From positions 1 to 64,000 of the forward strand of contig JARGFK010000009.1 of the NCBI GenBank assembly GCA_029211065.1: 64,000 nt of DNA, read 5' to 3'. The stretch comes from Desulfobacterales bacterium (GTDB taxonomy: Bacteria; Desulfobacterota; Desulfobacteria; Desulfobacterales; JARGFK01). A program made the translations under genes and the position numbers. Each line of letters begins with the position of its first letter. Position 1 is the stretch's first letter. The notes below the pieces were generated by a model, which was given only the letters and a program-made list of their open reading frames with translations, made no database searches and was not told the DNA's origin. This document shows positions 45,393-52,569 of the stretch, piece by piece.

Positions 45393-45754
45393 TTTATTTC
45401 CTTCCTTTCATCAGAATCGGTTCCAAGGATCGTATAATATATTTTCCAGTAATAACAAGTCTGTTTTTTGTATTAACGCATCTAAAGTTAAAAATACAAA
45501 AAGTTTTACGTTTATTTATCCCTCTCCTGTTTTGCATCGAAATGGCCCCCCGTATAGAGCCCCTATTCTTTGAGCAGTTTTTCCATAGCAAATCCAGTAA
45601 CTTTAACACCTTCAGCAGTCAGTTATGGCTTATTTTCAAAAAGGGGATTTTCCCGCTTAACGCGCTGTCCCAAAGATCCCTTGTGGTTCACTCTTGACAA
45701 AAAAAACAACTGCTACATTCTATTTGTAACATTTAAAAAAGTAGAGGGAAAACC
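45393..45754. other. Divergent intergenic region with promoter-like site
   Basis: No gene is called in this 362-base spacer. A -35-like TTGACA at 45694-45699 lies about 55 bases before the MFS start, with possible -10 boxes (TACATT, TTCTAT) at 15-18 bases. On the minus strand around 45562-45620 a short frame ends in a plausible protein C-terminus (EGVKVTGFAMEKLLKE) but is preceded by a stop, so it may be the tail of a decayed gene. Confidence 0.35.
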
Positions 45755-47029
45755 ATGGCAACCCATAAAGTCATAACAACTCGCGCCGCTCGGATTTCCG
45801 GCTTCCTCGGCCTGCAGCGGACCACCATCGGCGTGCTGGGCATGGTGGTGATGGTGGGCATGGGCGAGCGCATGGCTGAACGCTTCCTGCCCATCTACAT
45901 CATGGCCCTGGGGGGCGGGGTGCTGGCCATTGGTCTTTTGCAGGCCATGGACAACCTGCTCTCGGCCCTCTATTCGTTTCCGGGGGGCTACCTGTCCGAC
46001 CGTCTGGGCACCAAGAAGTCGCTCCTCATCTTCAACCTGGTGGCCATGGCAGGCTTCACCCTGGTGATCCTGGTAACAACCTGGCAGGCGGTGCTGGCCG
46101 GGGCGGTGCTTTTTATTTCGTGGTCGGCCATATCCCTGCCGGCCACCATGAGCCTGATATACAAGGTCCTGCCCATGAATAAACGCACCATGGGCGTAAC
46201 CATGCATTCACTGGTGCGCCGCATCCCCATGGCCCTCGGTCCTTTGGTCGGCGGGCTCTTCATCGGAATATGGGGTGAACGCGACGGGGTCCGGCTTGCC
46301 TTTGGTGCCGCCCTGGTATTAACCATGGCAGCGGTGGTGCTGCAGCAACGGATGATCCAGGACGACAGGCCCGATAAGGTTTCCCCGGGCGATACCTGCA
46401 ATCTCACGCCGGAGAAAAATCCGTTGAAACTGCTGCGGCTGATGAACCCGGCCATGAAGGGGCTGCTGGCCACCGATATACTCGTCCGGTTCTGCGAGCA
46501 GATCCCCTATGCCTTTGTGGTGGTCTGGAGCATGAAGGTGATAACGGCGCCGGTATCGGCCGTACAGTTCGGCCTGCTCACCACCATCGAAATGGCCACG
46601 GCGGTAATTGTTTACATACCGGTGGCCTACATGGCCGACCGCGGCGCCAAGAAACCCTTTGTGCTCATGACCTTTGTCTTTTTCACCCTTTTTCCGGTGG
46701 CGCTCATGTTCAGCCGCTCATTTGAGTGGCTGGTCGCGGCATTTATCCTGCGGGGGCTCAAGGAGTTCGGCGAGCCCACCCGCAAGGCCCTGATCATGGA
46801 TCTGGCGCCGGACCACTGCAAGGCGGGCATGTTCGGGCTCTATTACCTGATCCGGGACATCTTCGTATCCCTCGCCGCTCTGGGCGGGGCGTTTTTATGG
46901 CAAATCAGCCCGGAAACGAACCTGATCACGGCATTCGTTTTCGGGATCATCGGCACCGTCGGGTTTGCGGTTTTCGGCCGCGATATTCCGGTGCCCGCAT
47001 ACAACAAAAAGGAGGTCCAAAATGACTGA
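45755..47029 (+). CDS. MFS transporter upstream of chrA
   Basis: The 424-residue inner-membrane carrier has about 12 helices. The MFS loop motif is GGYLSDRLGTKKSLL near residue 80, and a second-half counterpart is YMADRGAKKPF near 293. The start is the ATG at 45755 after AGAGGGAAAACC. It overlaps the following Cys-rich microprotein by eight bases and is followed by chrA, so a role in moving an inorganic anion or metal complex is possible. The sequence itself does not fix the substrate. Confidence 0.85.
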   Translation: MATHKVITTRAARISGFLGLQRTTIGVLGMVVMVGMGERMAERFLPIYIMALGGGVLAIGLLQAMDNLLSALYSFPGGYLSDRLGTKKSLLIFNLVAMAGFTLVILVTTWQAVLAGAVLFISWSAISLPATMSLIYKVLPMNKRTMGVTMHSLVRRIPMALGPLVGGLFIGIWGERDGVRLAFGAALVLTMAAVVLQQRMIQDDRPDKVSPGDTCNLTPEKNPLKLLRLMNPAMKGLLATDILVRFCEQIPYAFVVVWSMKVITAPVSAVQFGLLTTIEMATAVIVYIPVAYMADRGAKKPFVLMTFVFFTLFPVALMFSRSFEWLVAAFILRGLKEFGEPTRKALIMDLAPDHCKAGMFGLYYLIRDIFVSLAALGGAFLWQISPETNLITAFVFGIIGTVGFAVFGRDIPVPAYNKKEVQND

Positions 47030-47201
47030 CCCCAAAAAAGATAAATGGCTGGAGGTGTTCTGCCCTGAAGGCGCCTGCATGAACGAGGAAGAGCGTATCT
47101 CTCTGCCGGTGACTGAAAAAGCGGAAGAACACAGTATGTGGCTGGAGATTTTCTGTCCGCAGAACTGCTGCGAACTCATTTTTCCCACGCAATTGCCGTA
47201 A
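47022..47201 (+). CDS. Cys-rich microprotein with internal duplication (59 aa)
   Basis: The ATG at 47022 follows a strong AAGGAGGTCCAAA inside the end of the MFS gene. The protein contains two similar segments, KWLEVFCPEGAC (residues about 8-19) and MWLEIFCPQNCC (about 39-50), each with closely spaced cysteines. It reads as a duplicated metal- or oxyanion-binding motif. I know no family for it. Its strong ribosome site and position between an MFS carrier and chrA argue that it is real and serves the transport module. Confidence 0.7.
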   Translation: MTDPKKDKWLEVFCPEGACMNEEERISLPVTEKAEEHSMWLEIFCPQNCCELIFPTQLP

Positions 47202-47210
47202 CATGAAACC

Positions 47211-47243
47211 GGTTGGCCGGAATAACGATTTTTCCGGTCAACC
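47211..47243 (+). promoter_or_regulatory. mRNA hairpin between microprotein gene and chrA
   Basis: A 12-bp stem (GGTTGGCCGGAA at 47211-47222 with TTCCGGTCAACC at 47232-47243, one G-U pair) encloses a 9-base loop. No T tract follows, so it is more likely an mRNA-stabilising or attenuating structure than a terminator. Confidence 0.5.
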
Positions 47244-47314
47244 AAACGGTCAGGGTCTATCTGGAGATCTTTATATTTCGGCGAAAACGATGATTCGAAA
47301 CCAGGAGAAGATGG

Positions 47315-48631
47315 ATGACACCTCAATCTGATTCACTGCCGCCGACAACGGCCACATTCAAAGGCGCCTTAAAATTCTGGGCCAAGCTGGGCTTCATCAG
47401 CTTCGGCGGCCCGGCCGGACAAATCGCCATCATGCACCAGGAAGTGGTGGAGCGGCAGCGCTGGATCGGTGAAAATCAGTTCCTGCGGGCCTTGAACTTC
47501 TGCATGCTGCTGCCGGGCCCCGAGGCCCAGCAACTGGCCACCTACATCGGCTGGCGACTGCACGGCACATGGGGCGGCATCGCGGCCGGAGCGCTTTTCG
47601 TGATCCCCTCGATCTTCGTCATGCTGTTTTTAAGCTACCTGGCAGTGGCCCACATCAATATCCCGGCGGTGGCCGCCGCCTTCTACGGCATCCAGCCGGT
47701 GGTGGTGGCCGTGGTGGTGGAGGCGGTGCTGCGCATCGGCAAGAAGGCCCTCAAACATCGCGTACTATATGCTTTTTCCGCTTTGGCGTTTGTCGCTATC
47801 TTCTTCTTCAGGTTTCCGTTTCCCTATATTGTCGCCGCCGCCGCCCTTGGCGGTCTGCTCATGCAGCACCGGCTGCCGGAGGTCTTTTGCAAGGGCAACT
47901 TTGACGCCCAAACCCGCGAATGTCGAATTAAAACCGAACCCGCTACCGGACAGAACCACATTCGACCGTCTTTTGCCTATGTCGTCCGGGTCTTTCTCAT
48001 CTGCCTCGGCTTATGGACAATTCCGATTGGGACTTTATGGATCTGGCGAGGTTACAACGATACGTTGACGCAGATCGGTTTGTTTTTCACCAAGGCCGCC
48101 TTTGTCACCTTCGGCGGCGCATACGCAGTTCTAAGCTACATTACCGATGTGGCCGTAACCAAGGGCTGGCTTGGAATGCAGCAAATGCTCATCGGCCTGG
48201 GCCTGGCAGAGTCCACCCCCGGCCCCCTGATCATGGTGACACAGTACGTCGGCTTTCTCGGCGCCTGGAACCTGCCCGGGGATCTCACACCGCTGACCGC
48301 CGGCATTTTTGGAGCGCTGATCACCACGTATGTAACATTTCTGCCGTGCTTCTTCTTCATCTTTGCCGGCGCGCCTTACATCGAGGCCATGGCCGGCAAC
48401 CAGCGGCTCCAGGCCGCGCTGACCGGCGTCACAGCAGCAGTGGTGGGCGTTATTCTCAACCTGGCCGTATGGTTCGGCCTAAATATCATTTTTCCCAACA
48501 ACGGCATCGATTTTTTTGCCTTGATATCCGCTGTTGTCTCCCTGGCCCTGCTCCAGAAATTTCATCTGCCGATTCAATACTTGGTTCCCGCGGGTGCCGT
48601 TACCGGCGTGGTCTGGAGGCTGGTGGTTTAA
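47315..48631 (+). CDS. chrA: Chromate transporter, two-domain ChrA
   Basis: The 438-residue membrane protein has two CHR domains. The first starts FWAKLGFISFGGPAGQIAIMH and has LNFCMLLPGPEAQQLATYIG; the second has FFTKAAFVTFGGAYAVLSYI and LGLAESTPGPLIMVTQYVGF. Members expel chromate, and probably other oxyanions such as sulfate or molybdate, across the inner membrane. The ATG at 47315 follows AGGAG. Preceded by an MFS gene and a Cys-rich microprotein, it may be part of an oxyanion-handling operon. Confidence 0.95.
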   Translation: MTPQSDSLPPTTATFKGALKFWAKLGFISFGGPAGQIAIMHQEVVERQRWIGENQFLRALNFCMLLPGPEAQQLATYIGWRLHGTWGGIAAGALFVIPSIFVMLFLSYLAVAHINIPAVAAAFYGIQPVVVAVVVEAVLRIGKKALKHRVLYAFSALAFVAIFFFRFPFPYIVAAAALGGLLMQHRLPEVFCKGNFDAQTRECRIKTEPATGQNHIRPSFAYVVRVFLICLGLWTIPIGTLWIWRGYNDTLTQIGLFFTKAAFVTFGGAYAVLSYITDVAVTKGWLGMQQMLIGLGLAESTPGPLIMVTQYVGFLGAWNLPGDLTPLTAGIFGALITTYVTFLPCFFFIFAGAPYIEAMAGNQRLQAALTGVTAAVVGVILNLAVWFGLNIIFPNNGIDFFALISAVVSLALLQKFHLPIQYLVPAGAVTGVVWRLVV

Positions 48632-48657
48632 CAATTGATTAAAAAGGATAAATAACC

Positions 48658-49221
48658 ATGACAAATTCCATCGAAAGCTACACCCTTAAAGCGTCCGACA
48701 TCGACCTGTTGCGCACGTCCGGTGTTTCGGAGGATGATATCGCCCATAGCGTTAAAGTGGCGGAAAAAGCGCTGGACATCGCCGGCCGTACCAAAGTTGA
48801 TCTGGATATGGAACTGGTGGGACGCGGAGCCCTTTTCCACGATCTGGGCAAGGCTAAAACCCATGACATGGAACACGGCAAGCTTGGCGCGGAAATGGGT
48901 GCGGCCCTGGGTCTTCCCGAAACCATCACCGCGGTGATGGAAAAACACATCCGCGGCGGACTTAGCGCCGAGGAAGCGGTTGAATTAAGACTGCCGGTCA
49001 AAGATTACACTCTCCGGAGCCTGGAAGAGCGGATTATCATTTATGCCGACCGTCTCGTGGATATCATCACCGACGGTATCGTAACCCTCCGGGATGAAAC
49101 GGAAGCGGAAGACCGTTTCGAGGAGTTTTTACAGAATATTCCCAAATACGGGAAGAACGATAAGACTTTGGTTCGGTATCTGGGCTACCATCGGGAGATC
49201 CAAAGCCTGTTAAATGACTGA
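48658..49221 (+). CDS. HD-domain phosphohydrolase
   Basis: The 187-residue cytoplasmic protein has an HD metal-binding core: HSVKVAEKAL, GALFHDLGKAKTHDMEHG near residue 58-75, EKHI near 100 and IIYADRLVDI near 125. It belongs to the small HDIG-type proteins. The substrate, perhaps a nucleotide, is not known. The ATG follows AAGGATAAATAACC and starts 26 bases after chrA, so it may be co-transcribed. Confidence 0.88.
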   Translation: MTNSIESYTLKASDIDLLRTSGVSEDDIAHSVKVAEKALDIAGRTKVDLDMELVGRGALFHDLGKAKTHDMEHGKLGAEMGAALGLPETITAVMEKHIRGGLSAEEAVELRLPVKDYTLRSLEERIIIYADRLVDIITDGIVTLRDETEAEDRFEEFLQNIPKYGKNDKTLVRYLGYHREIQSLLND

Positions 49222-49420
49222 TGCAGCAGTGTCGAAAACACGGCGAGATACCCGCCGCAAAGACCCTCATAGGAGGGAACATCCTACACGCTTCCGATGA
49301 TGTAACCCCTTTTTTGTGGAACCCATCAAGATTTCCTCTCTATTGTATTCAGGCGTACTCACCTTTCCCTTCAAGACTTTTAAAGCACCCTTATTACCTT
49401 AGAAAAATAAAATACTGGCC

Positions 49421-49491
49421 TTTCGACAGGCTCAAGGCCATTCTTCACGATCAAAAACTAAGTCGAAATGGCTTGCCCTGAGCGTGTCGAA
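49421..49491. repeat. TTTCGACAGGCTCA-type extragenic palindrome
   Basis: TTTCGACAGGCTCAAGGC (49421-49438) is inverted relative to GCCCTGAGCGTGTCGAA (49475-49491). This kind of palindrome is widespread between bacterial genes. It directly abuts the tRNA-Asn remnant at 49492. The 200 bases before it, down to the HD gene, hold no gene. Confidence 0.7.
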
Positions 49492-49547
49492 TGGCTCCCC
49501 GATCCCGCCACGGCGGGATTGAACATACAGTCCCGCCTCCGGCGGGA
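49492..49547 (-). pseudogene. tRNA-Asn 3'-end remnant with two hairpin replacements
   Basis: Read on the minus strand it ends TCGGGGAGCCA like the true tRNA-Asn. The T-arm half is replaced by hairpin 49503-49518 and the anticodon side by hairpin 49531-49547 (TCCCGCC-N-GGCGGGA). Between them only TTCAA and a few bases of the tRNA T-arm survive. The upstream hairpin starts directly after the stop codon of the GIY-YIG gene. Confidence 0.7.
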
Positions 49548-49808
49548 TTAATAGCCATTCTTCTGGCCATCCAGGAAACGCCGGATCCCTCGTTTTTTGA
49601 TCTTGCGCTCGAGCCGAACCGATTCGGAACCGGTCCTCACCGGTTTGGACCACACCAGTCGCCACGGCCCCTGAAATCGTTTCGTTGTCTTCGAAAGGTC
49701 ATTTCCCGGGTCGTTGTGTTGCGCGATCCGGGTCTCCAGGTCGTGGGTCTGACCGCAATAAAAGCGACCGGAACTGTCGCTCTGCAGGATGTAGACCCAA
49801 AAGGGCAT
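49548..49808 (-). CDS. Small GIY-YIG nuclease-family protein, copy 1
   Basis: The 86-residue protein shows the GIY-YIG fold: [19 protein letters not shown] at the start (Tyr pair and YCG), LETRIAQHN with the Arg, and [15 protein letters not shown] near the end with the Glu. It is the URI-type minimal nuclease domain without a DNA-binding partner. The ORF opens 219 bases earlier, but that extension is a remnant of another gene in another frame, so the ATG at 49808 is used. Directly downstream lies a tRNA-Asn 3' remnant, exactly as for copy 2 at 52172-52456. Confidence 0.85.
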   Translation of the reverse strand: MPFWVYILQSDSSGRFYCGQTHDLETRIAQHNDPGNDLSKTTKRFQGPWRLVWSKPVRTGSESVRLERKIKKRGIRRFLDGQKNGY

Positions 49809-49811
49809 TGC

Positions 49812-49993
49812 AGCGGTCCCTCGAACCAGCGGAACTCGACGGTTCCCCGGTACCAGACGTTGTGCAGGTTCACCCCGTAGTAGCGGTTCGAGTCGAAGTG
49901 CTGCGGTTCGATGCAGGGCGTTGTCCTGCCGGGAACGGACGCGAAGGCCATGGCGAAGCGCGAAAGCCGCCGTTGCAGGCAGCGGATTACAAT
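49812..49993 (-). pseudogene. Amidoligase-like gene fragment
   Basis: In a frame different from that of the GIY-YIG gene, the minus strand encodes [15 protein letters not shown] followed by [14 protein letters not shown] and [13 protein letters not shown]. These resemble the C-terminal part of putative amidoligases (PF12224), where RYxGLNLH and GTxEFRxF are conserved. The frame has a stop at 49994-49996 and no start, and similarity ends where the GIY-YIG gene begins. The fragment therefore appears to be an old gene interrupted or truncated at the GIY-YIG insertion point. Confidence 0.55.
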
Positions 49994-50026
49994 CTACGAG
50001 AGCTCGCCGGGGTAGGCCTGAAGGCA

Positions 50027-50151
50027 TGTGTCAAAGTATCGACCCTTGCCAACATGTGTCGATATCTACACACAAGTGCGCCGACGAACGGCGAAGTTCT
50101 ATTGTGTTTTTTTCTTGACATTTTTACAAATATGTCGATAATTTGACACAT
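50027..50151 (+). promoter_or_regulatory. abiE promoter and inverted operator sites; leaderless start
   Basis: TTGACA (50115-50120) and GATAAT (50137-50142) with a 16-base spacer place transcription start next to the ATG at 50150, implying a leaderless or near-leaderless mRNA. A 17-base element at 50027-50043 (TGTGTCAAAGTATCGAC) recurs inverted with one change at 50134-50150, covering the -10 box and start codon. A third palindrome, TGTGTCGATATCTACACA, lies at 50055-50072. AbiEi proteins are known autorepressors that bind inverted repeats, so these are candidate operators. Confidence 0.6.
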
Positions 50152-50764
50152 GCAGATAAAGGACAGAAAACCCAACGAGCAGACAGTGCTGGAACTCGCC
50201 CGCAACTCGGGCGTGGTGAGTGCCTCTGAGGTACGGTCTCTCGGCATTCATCCCGAGTACCTGCGCCGACTCTGTGCCAAGGGTGAGCTTGTGCGGATAG
50301 AACGGGGGCTTTATCGGCTTCCAGACGCAGAGGTAACTGCTCATCATGGCTTGGTACAAGCAGCGAAGGCGATTCCCAAGGGCGTCGTGTGCCTTCTGTC
50401 AGCCCTGCGCTTTCACGAGATCGGAACGCAGGCCCCTCACGAGGTGTGGATGGCTATCAACCGCAGGGCTGCCCAACCTCGGATAAAGCACCAGAAAGTA
50501 CGTATCGTTCTTTTCTCCGGCAAGTCCCTCACGGAGGGCGTCGAAGAACACACCATCGAAGGTGTGTGGGTGAGCATCTATAATCCTGCTAAGACCGTGG
50601 CGGATTGTTTCAAGTATCGGAACAAGATCGGGCTCGATGTTGCACTCGAGGCCCTGCGCGACGTTCTGCGTGGCCGCAAATGCTCGACCGACGAACTGTG
50701 GAAGTATGCGAAGATCTGCCGGGTAACGAAAACGATGCGTCCTTACATGGAAGCGACCGTATGA
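50150..50764 (+). CDS. abiEi: Type IV toxin-antitoxin antitoxin AbiEi
   Basis: The 204-residue protein has an N-terminal winged-helix (ELARNSGVVSASEVRSLGIHPEYLRRL). It continues with GELVRIERGLYRLPDA and a C-terminal AbiEi domain with VCLLSALRFHEIGTQAPHEVWMAI and YNPAKTVADCFKYRNKIG. It represses its own operon and counters the nucleotidyltransferase toxin AbiEii. No ribosome site precedes the ATG, matching the leaderless promoter. The stop overlaps the toxin start (ATGA). AbiE cassettes give abortive-infection phage defence. Confidence 0.93.
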   Translation: MQIKDRKPNEQTVLELARNSGVVSASEVRSLGIHPEYLRRLCAKGELVRIERGLYRLPDAEVTAHHGLVQAAKAIPKGVVCLLSALRFHEIGTQAPHEVWMAINRRAAQPRIKHQKVRIVLFSGKSLTEGVEEHTIEGVWVSIYNPAKTVADCFKYRNKIGLDVALEALRDVLRGRKCSTDELWKYAKICRVTKTMRPYMEATV

Positions 50765-51678
50765 CCAAGGACAAGCCATCGAACGTCGCTGCGTCTGTTC
50801 GCCAGCGACTTCTCAACATCATCCGAGATACCGGAGATGATCCGAATCTCGTCTGGACGCGCTACGCCACGGAACGGCTCCTCTATCGCCTTTCCGTTTC
50901 GCAATACGCGGGGAATTTCATACTCAAGGGAGCCATGTTGTTCATGGTCTGGACGGGCGAAACATACAGGTCAACGATGGACATGGACTTCCTCGGCCAT
51001 GGTGACGATTCCAGCGAGCGACTGGCTGAAGTATTCCGCAAGGTCTGCGGTGTAGACGTTGAACCTGATGGTCTGGTCTTTGATGCCGACACCGTGGCGG
51101 CTGCGCCTATCCGCGATGAGCAGGAATACCAGGGGCAGCGCGTCACGCTAACCGCCTTCCTCGGCAAGGCCCGCATTCCCGGACAGGTCGACGTGGGATT
51201 CGGCGACGTAGTCACGCCCAAGGCCAAGAAGATCAGCTATCCCACGCTGCTGGATTTTCCTGCCCCGAGCATCCGTGCATGTCCGAGGGAGACGGTTATC
51301 GCCGAGAAGTTCCAGGCCATGGTCATGATAGGCATTGCCAATAGCCGGATGAAGGATTTCTATGACCTGTACGTGCTGGCCCGCGATTTCGCCTTTGGGG
51401 GCAATACCCTTGTCCGGGCAATCAAGGCGACTTTCAAGAGACGGAAGACCGAAATCCCCATTGAACCGCCGCTGGCCCTGACAGATGAGTTCGGCCGCGA
51501 CGAGGTGAAATCGGTCCAGTGGACAGCGTTTATTCGGAAGAACGGTCTCGAAGAAAGCGCACCTGAGTTTTTGGAGTTGCTCTCGCGCCTCAGGGAATTC
51601 CTGTTACCTCCCATGAAAGCAGCTTCCAAGCGTGCCCCCATTCCAACAAGCTGGGCCAAGGGAGGCCCCTGGAGTTGA
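50761..51678 (+). CDS. abiEii: Type IV toxin AbiEii nucleotidyltransferase
   Basis: The 305-residue protein has the nucleotidyltransferase fold of the AbiEii/AbiGii family: FILKGAMLFMVWTG near residue 47 followed by TMDMDFLG with the paired acidic residues near 70. Then come RETVIAEKFQAMV and NSRMKDFYDLYVLARDF (KDxxD) near 190-210. Members transfer nucleotides to tRNA or other acceptors and block growth. The ATG at 50761 overlaps the antitoxin stop; the longer frame start at 50605 lies inside abiEi and is rejected. Confidence 0.93.
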   Translation: MTKDKPSNVAASVRQRLLNIIRDTGDDPNLVWTRYATERLLYRLSVSQYAGNFILKGAMLFMVWTGETYRSTMDMDFLGHGDDSSERLAEVFRKVCGVDVEPDGLVFDADTVAAAPIRDEQEYQGQRVTLTAFLGKARIPGQVDVGFGDVVTPKAKKISYPTLLDFPAPSIRACPRETVIAEKFQAMVMIGIANSRMKDFYDLYVLARDFAFGGNTLVRAIKATFKRRKTEIPIEPPLALTDEFGRDEVKSVQWTAFIRKNGLEESAPEFLELLSRLREFLLPPMKAASKRAPIPTSWAKGGPWS

Positions 51679-51942
51679 AGTCGTGAACCCCCTGGTCCGG
51701 CTTCCGGCTGATACCTATCGGAGCATGGCGTTTGATGTCGACGCAGGGGCTTTGGGGAACCGGGCTGTTAAATTGCCGGATTCAAAAAACGGAGAATGGG
51801 AGAATCAGGAAAGGACATTTGCGAAGACCGAGTCTGAACCCCCACGGTTGCACCGCAACCCCGGGCGGAGAGCATCGAAACAGAGAATCGGGAAGGATGT
51901 GGCCGGAGGCGTAAATCGGCGTGAGTACGGCAGAAACGATGA
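51679..51942. other. Unassigned segment downstream of abiEii
   Basis: No convincing gene is present. A frame open across 51632-51979 has a low-complexity, Arg-rich product and no start. The DNA contains a small hairpin, GGTTGC-ACC-GCAACC at about 51845-51859, and many purine-rich runs. A structured RNA or intron remnant is possible but no family was recognised. Confidence 0.3.
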
Positions 51943-51977
51943 GACCCCGAGGGGATCACCCCACGGGGTCTTGTGTT
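51943..51977 (+). terminator. Hairpin terminator after abiE region
   Basis: GACCCCG (51943-51949) pairs with CGGGGTC (51964-51970), with an inner GGGG-ATCA-CCCC stem, followed by TTGTGTT. The T tract is weak. Confidence 0.5.
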
Positions 51978-51995
51978 AAATAGGAACCGCTGATT

Positions 51996-52049
51996 TCAGC
52001 AATATCGGCCGATGGCTTTGCTCTGGAGAATGTAAACCCAAAATGCCAT
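51996..52049 (-). pseudogene. GIY-YIG gene fragment, copy 3 (first 17 codons)
   Basis: The minus-strand frame from ATG at 52049 reads [17 protein letters not shown] and then stops. It aligns with the first residues of both complete GIY-YIG proteins ([32 protein letters not shown]) and breaks exactly at the YCG motif. It lies just beyond the terminator of the second tRNA remnant, as another decayed unit of the same kind. Confidence 0.65.
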
Positions 52050-52093
52050 TACAAATGCCTTTGTCGATTTTGATAAAGCTGTTTCGAAATATA

Positions 52094-52126
52094 AATGCCC
52101 GGCCGTCGGGAAAACGGCAGGGCATT
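52094..52126 (-). terminator. Terminator of the tRNA-Asn remnant 2
   Basis: AATGCCC (52094-52100) and GGGCATT (52120-52126) with an inner GCCGT/ACGGC stem form a hairpin. On the minus strand it follows the CCA end of the tRNA remnant and leads into TTATATTT. It indicates that the remnant was once a complete tRNA gene. Confidence 0.6.
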
Positions 52127-52131
52127 AAATT

Positions 52132-52206
52132 TGGCTCCCCGATCCCGCCCTGGCGGGATTGAACCTACGACCTAGTGGTTAATCCCGCCTCGGCGGGACT
52201 CTGCCG
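52132..52206 (-). pseudogene. tRNA-Asn remnant 2 with two hairpin replacements
   Basis: On the minus strand the segment reads GGCAGAG, hairpin (52183-52198), TTAACCACTAGG, the TCGTAGGTTCAA of the T-arm, hairpin (52143-52158), then TCGGGGAGCCA. Compared with the intact tRNA-Asn, one hairpin replaces CGGGTGGCTG on the 5' side of the anticodon arm and the other replaces GTCCTAC of the T-arm. The 5' quarter of the tRNA is missing and is replaced by the end of the GIY-YIG gene. Confidence 0.8.
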
Positions 52207-52456
52207 AATGGAACTCTTCCAAGAACCGTTTAATTCCACGCTTCTTAATCTTTCTTTCCAATATGGTAGATTCCCTAAGACTGTCGCACTCTTCTGTCCA
52301 GACTAATTTCCAAGGGCCCCGAAACCGTTTTGTCGTTTTCGACAAACCATAATCAGGGTCATTGTGCTGCCGCAGGCGACGTTCAACATCTCTGCTTTGG
52401 CCACAGTAATAACGTCCAGAGGATTCGCTTTGGATGATGTATACCCAGCTTTTCAT
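52172..52456 (-). CDS. Small GIY-YIG nuclease-family protein, copy 2
   Basis: The 94-residue protein ([57 protein letters not shown]) is a close relative of copy 1. Its last dozen codons (SAESRRGGINH) and stop codon are encoded by tRNA-Asn-derived sequence and the inserted hairpin, so reading frame and tRNA remnant overlap. The ATG at 52456 is three bases after the T tract of the tRNA-Asn terminator and lacks a ribosome site, so expression may be low or driven by read-through from the tRNA promoter. The Tyr, Arg and Glu positions of the nuclease appear intact. Confidence 0.85.
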   Translation of the reverse strand: MKSWVYIIQSESSGRYYCGQSRDVERRLRQHNDPDYGLSKTTKRFRGPWKLVWTEECDSLRESTILERKIKKRGIKRFLEEFHSAESRRGGINH

Positions 52457-52458
52457 AA

Positions 52459-52485
52459 TAAAAAAGGCCGGGGGAGTCCCGGCCT
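52459..52485 (-). terminator. Rho-independent terminator of tRNA-Asn
   Basis: On the minus strand GGCCGGG-ACTCC-CCCGGCC is followed by TTTTTTATT, eight to ten bases after the CCA end of tRNA-Asn. This is a textbook terminator. Confidence 0.85.
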
Positions 52486-52493
52486 GTTATTTG

Positions 52494-52569
52494 TGGCTCC
52501 CCGAGTAGGACTTGAACCTACGACCTAGTGGTTAACAGCCACCCGCTCTGCCAATTGAGCTATCGGGGA
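52494..52569 (-). tRNA. tRNA-Asn (anticodon GTT)
   Basis: The 76-base minus-strand gene has acceptor arms TCCCCGA/TCGGGGA, D-arm GCTC-AATTGGCAGA-GC, anticodon loop CTGTTAAC with GTT, and T-arm GTAGG-TTCAAGT-CCTAC. A discriminator G and encoded CCA complete it. All stems pair. It lies downstream of aspS on the same strand and is followed by its own terminator. It is the only intact tRNA found in the window and the source of the damaged copies nearby. Confidence 0.95.

Noticed and set aside
45394-45609. 71-codon minus-strand frame between the HEAT and MFS genes
   Set aside because: No start signal or family; a possible protein tail in another frame (EGVKVTGFAMEKLLKE) is too short to call a gene.
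51632-51979. 115-codon frame after abiEii
   Set aside because: It starts within abiEii, is Arg/Pro-rich without family resemblance and ends in a terminator hairpin.
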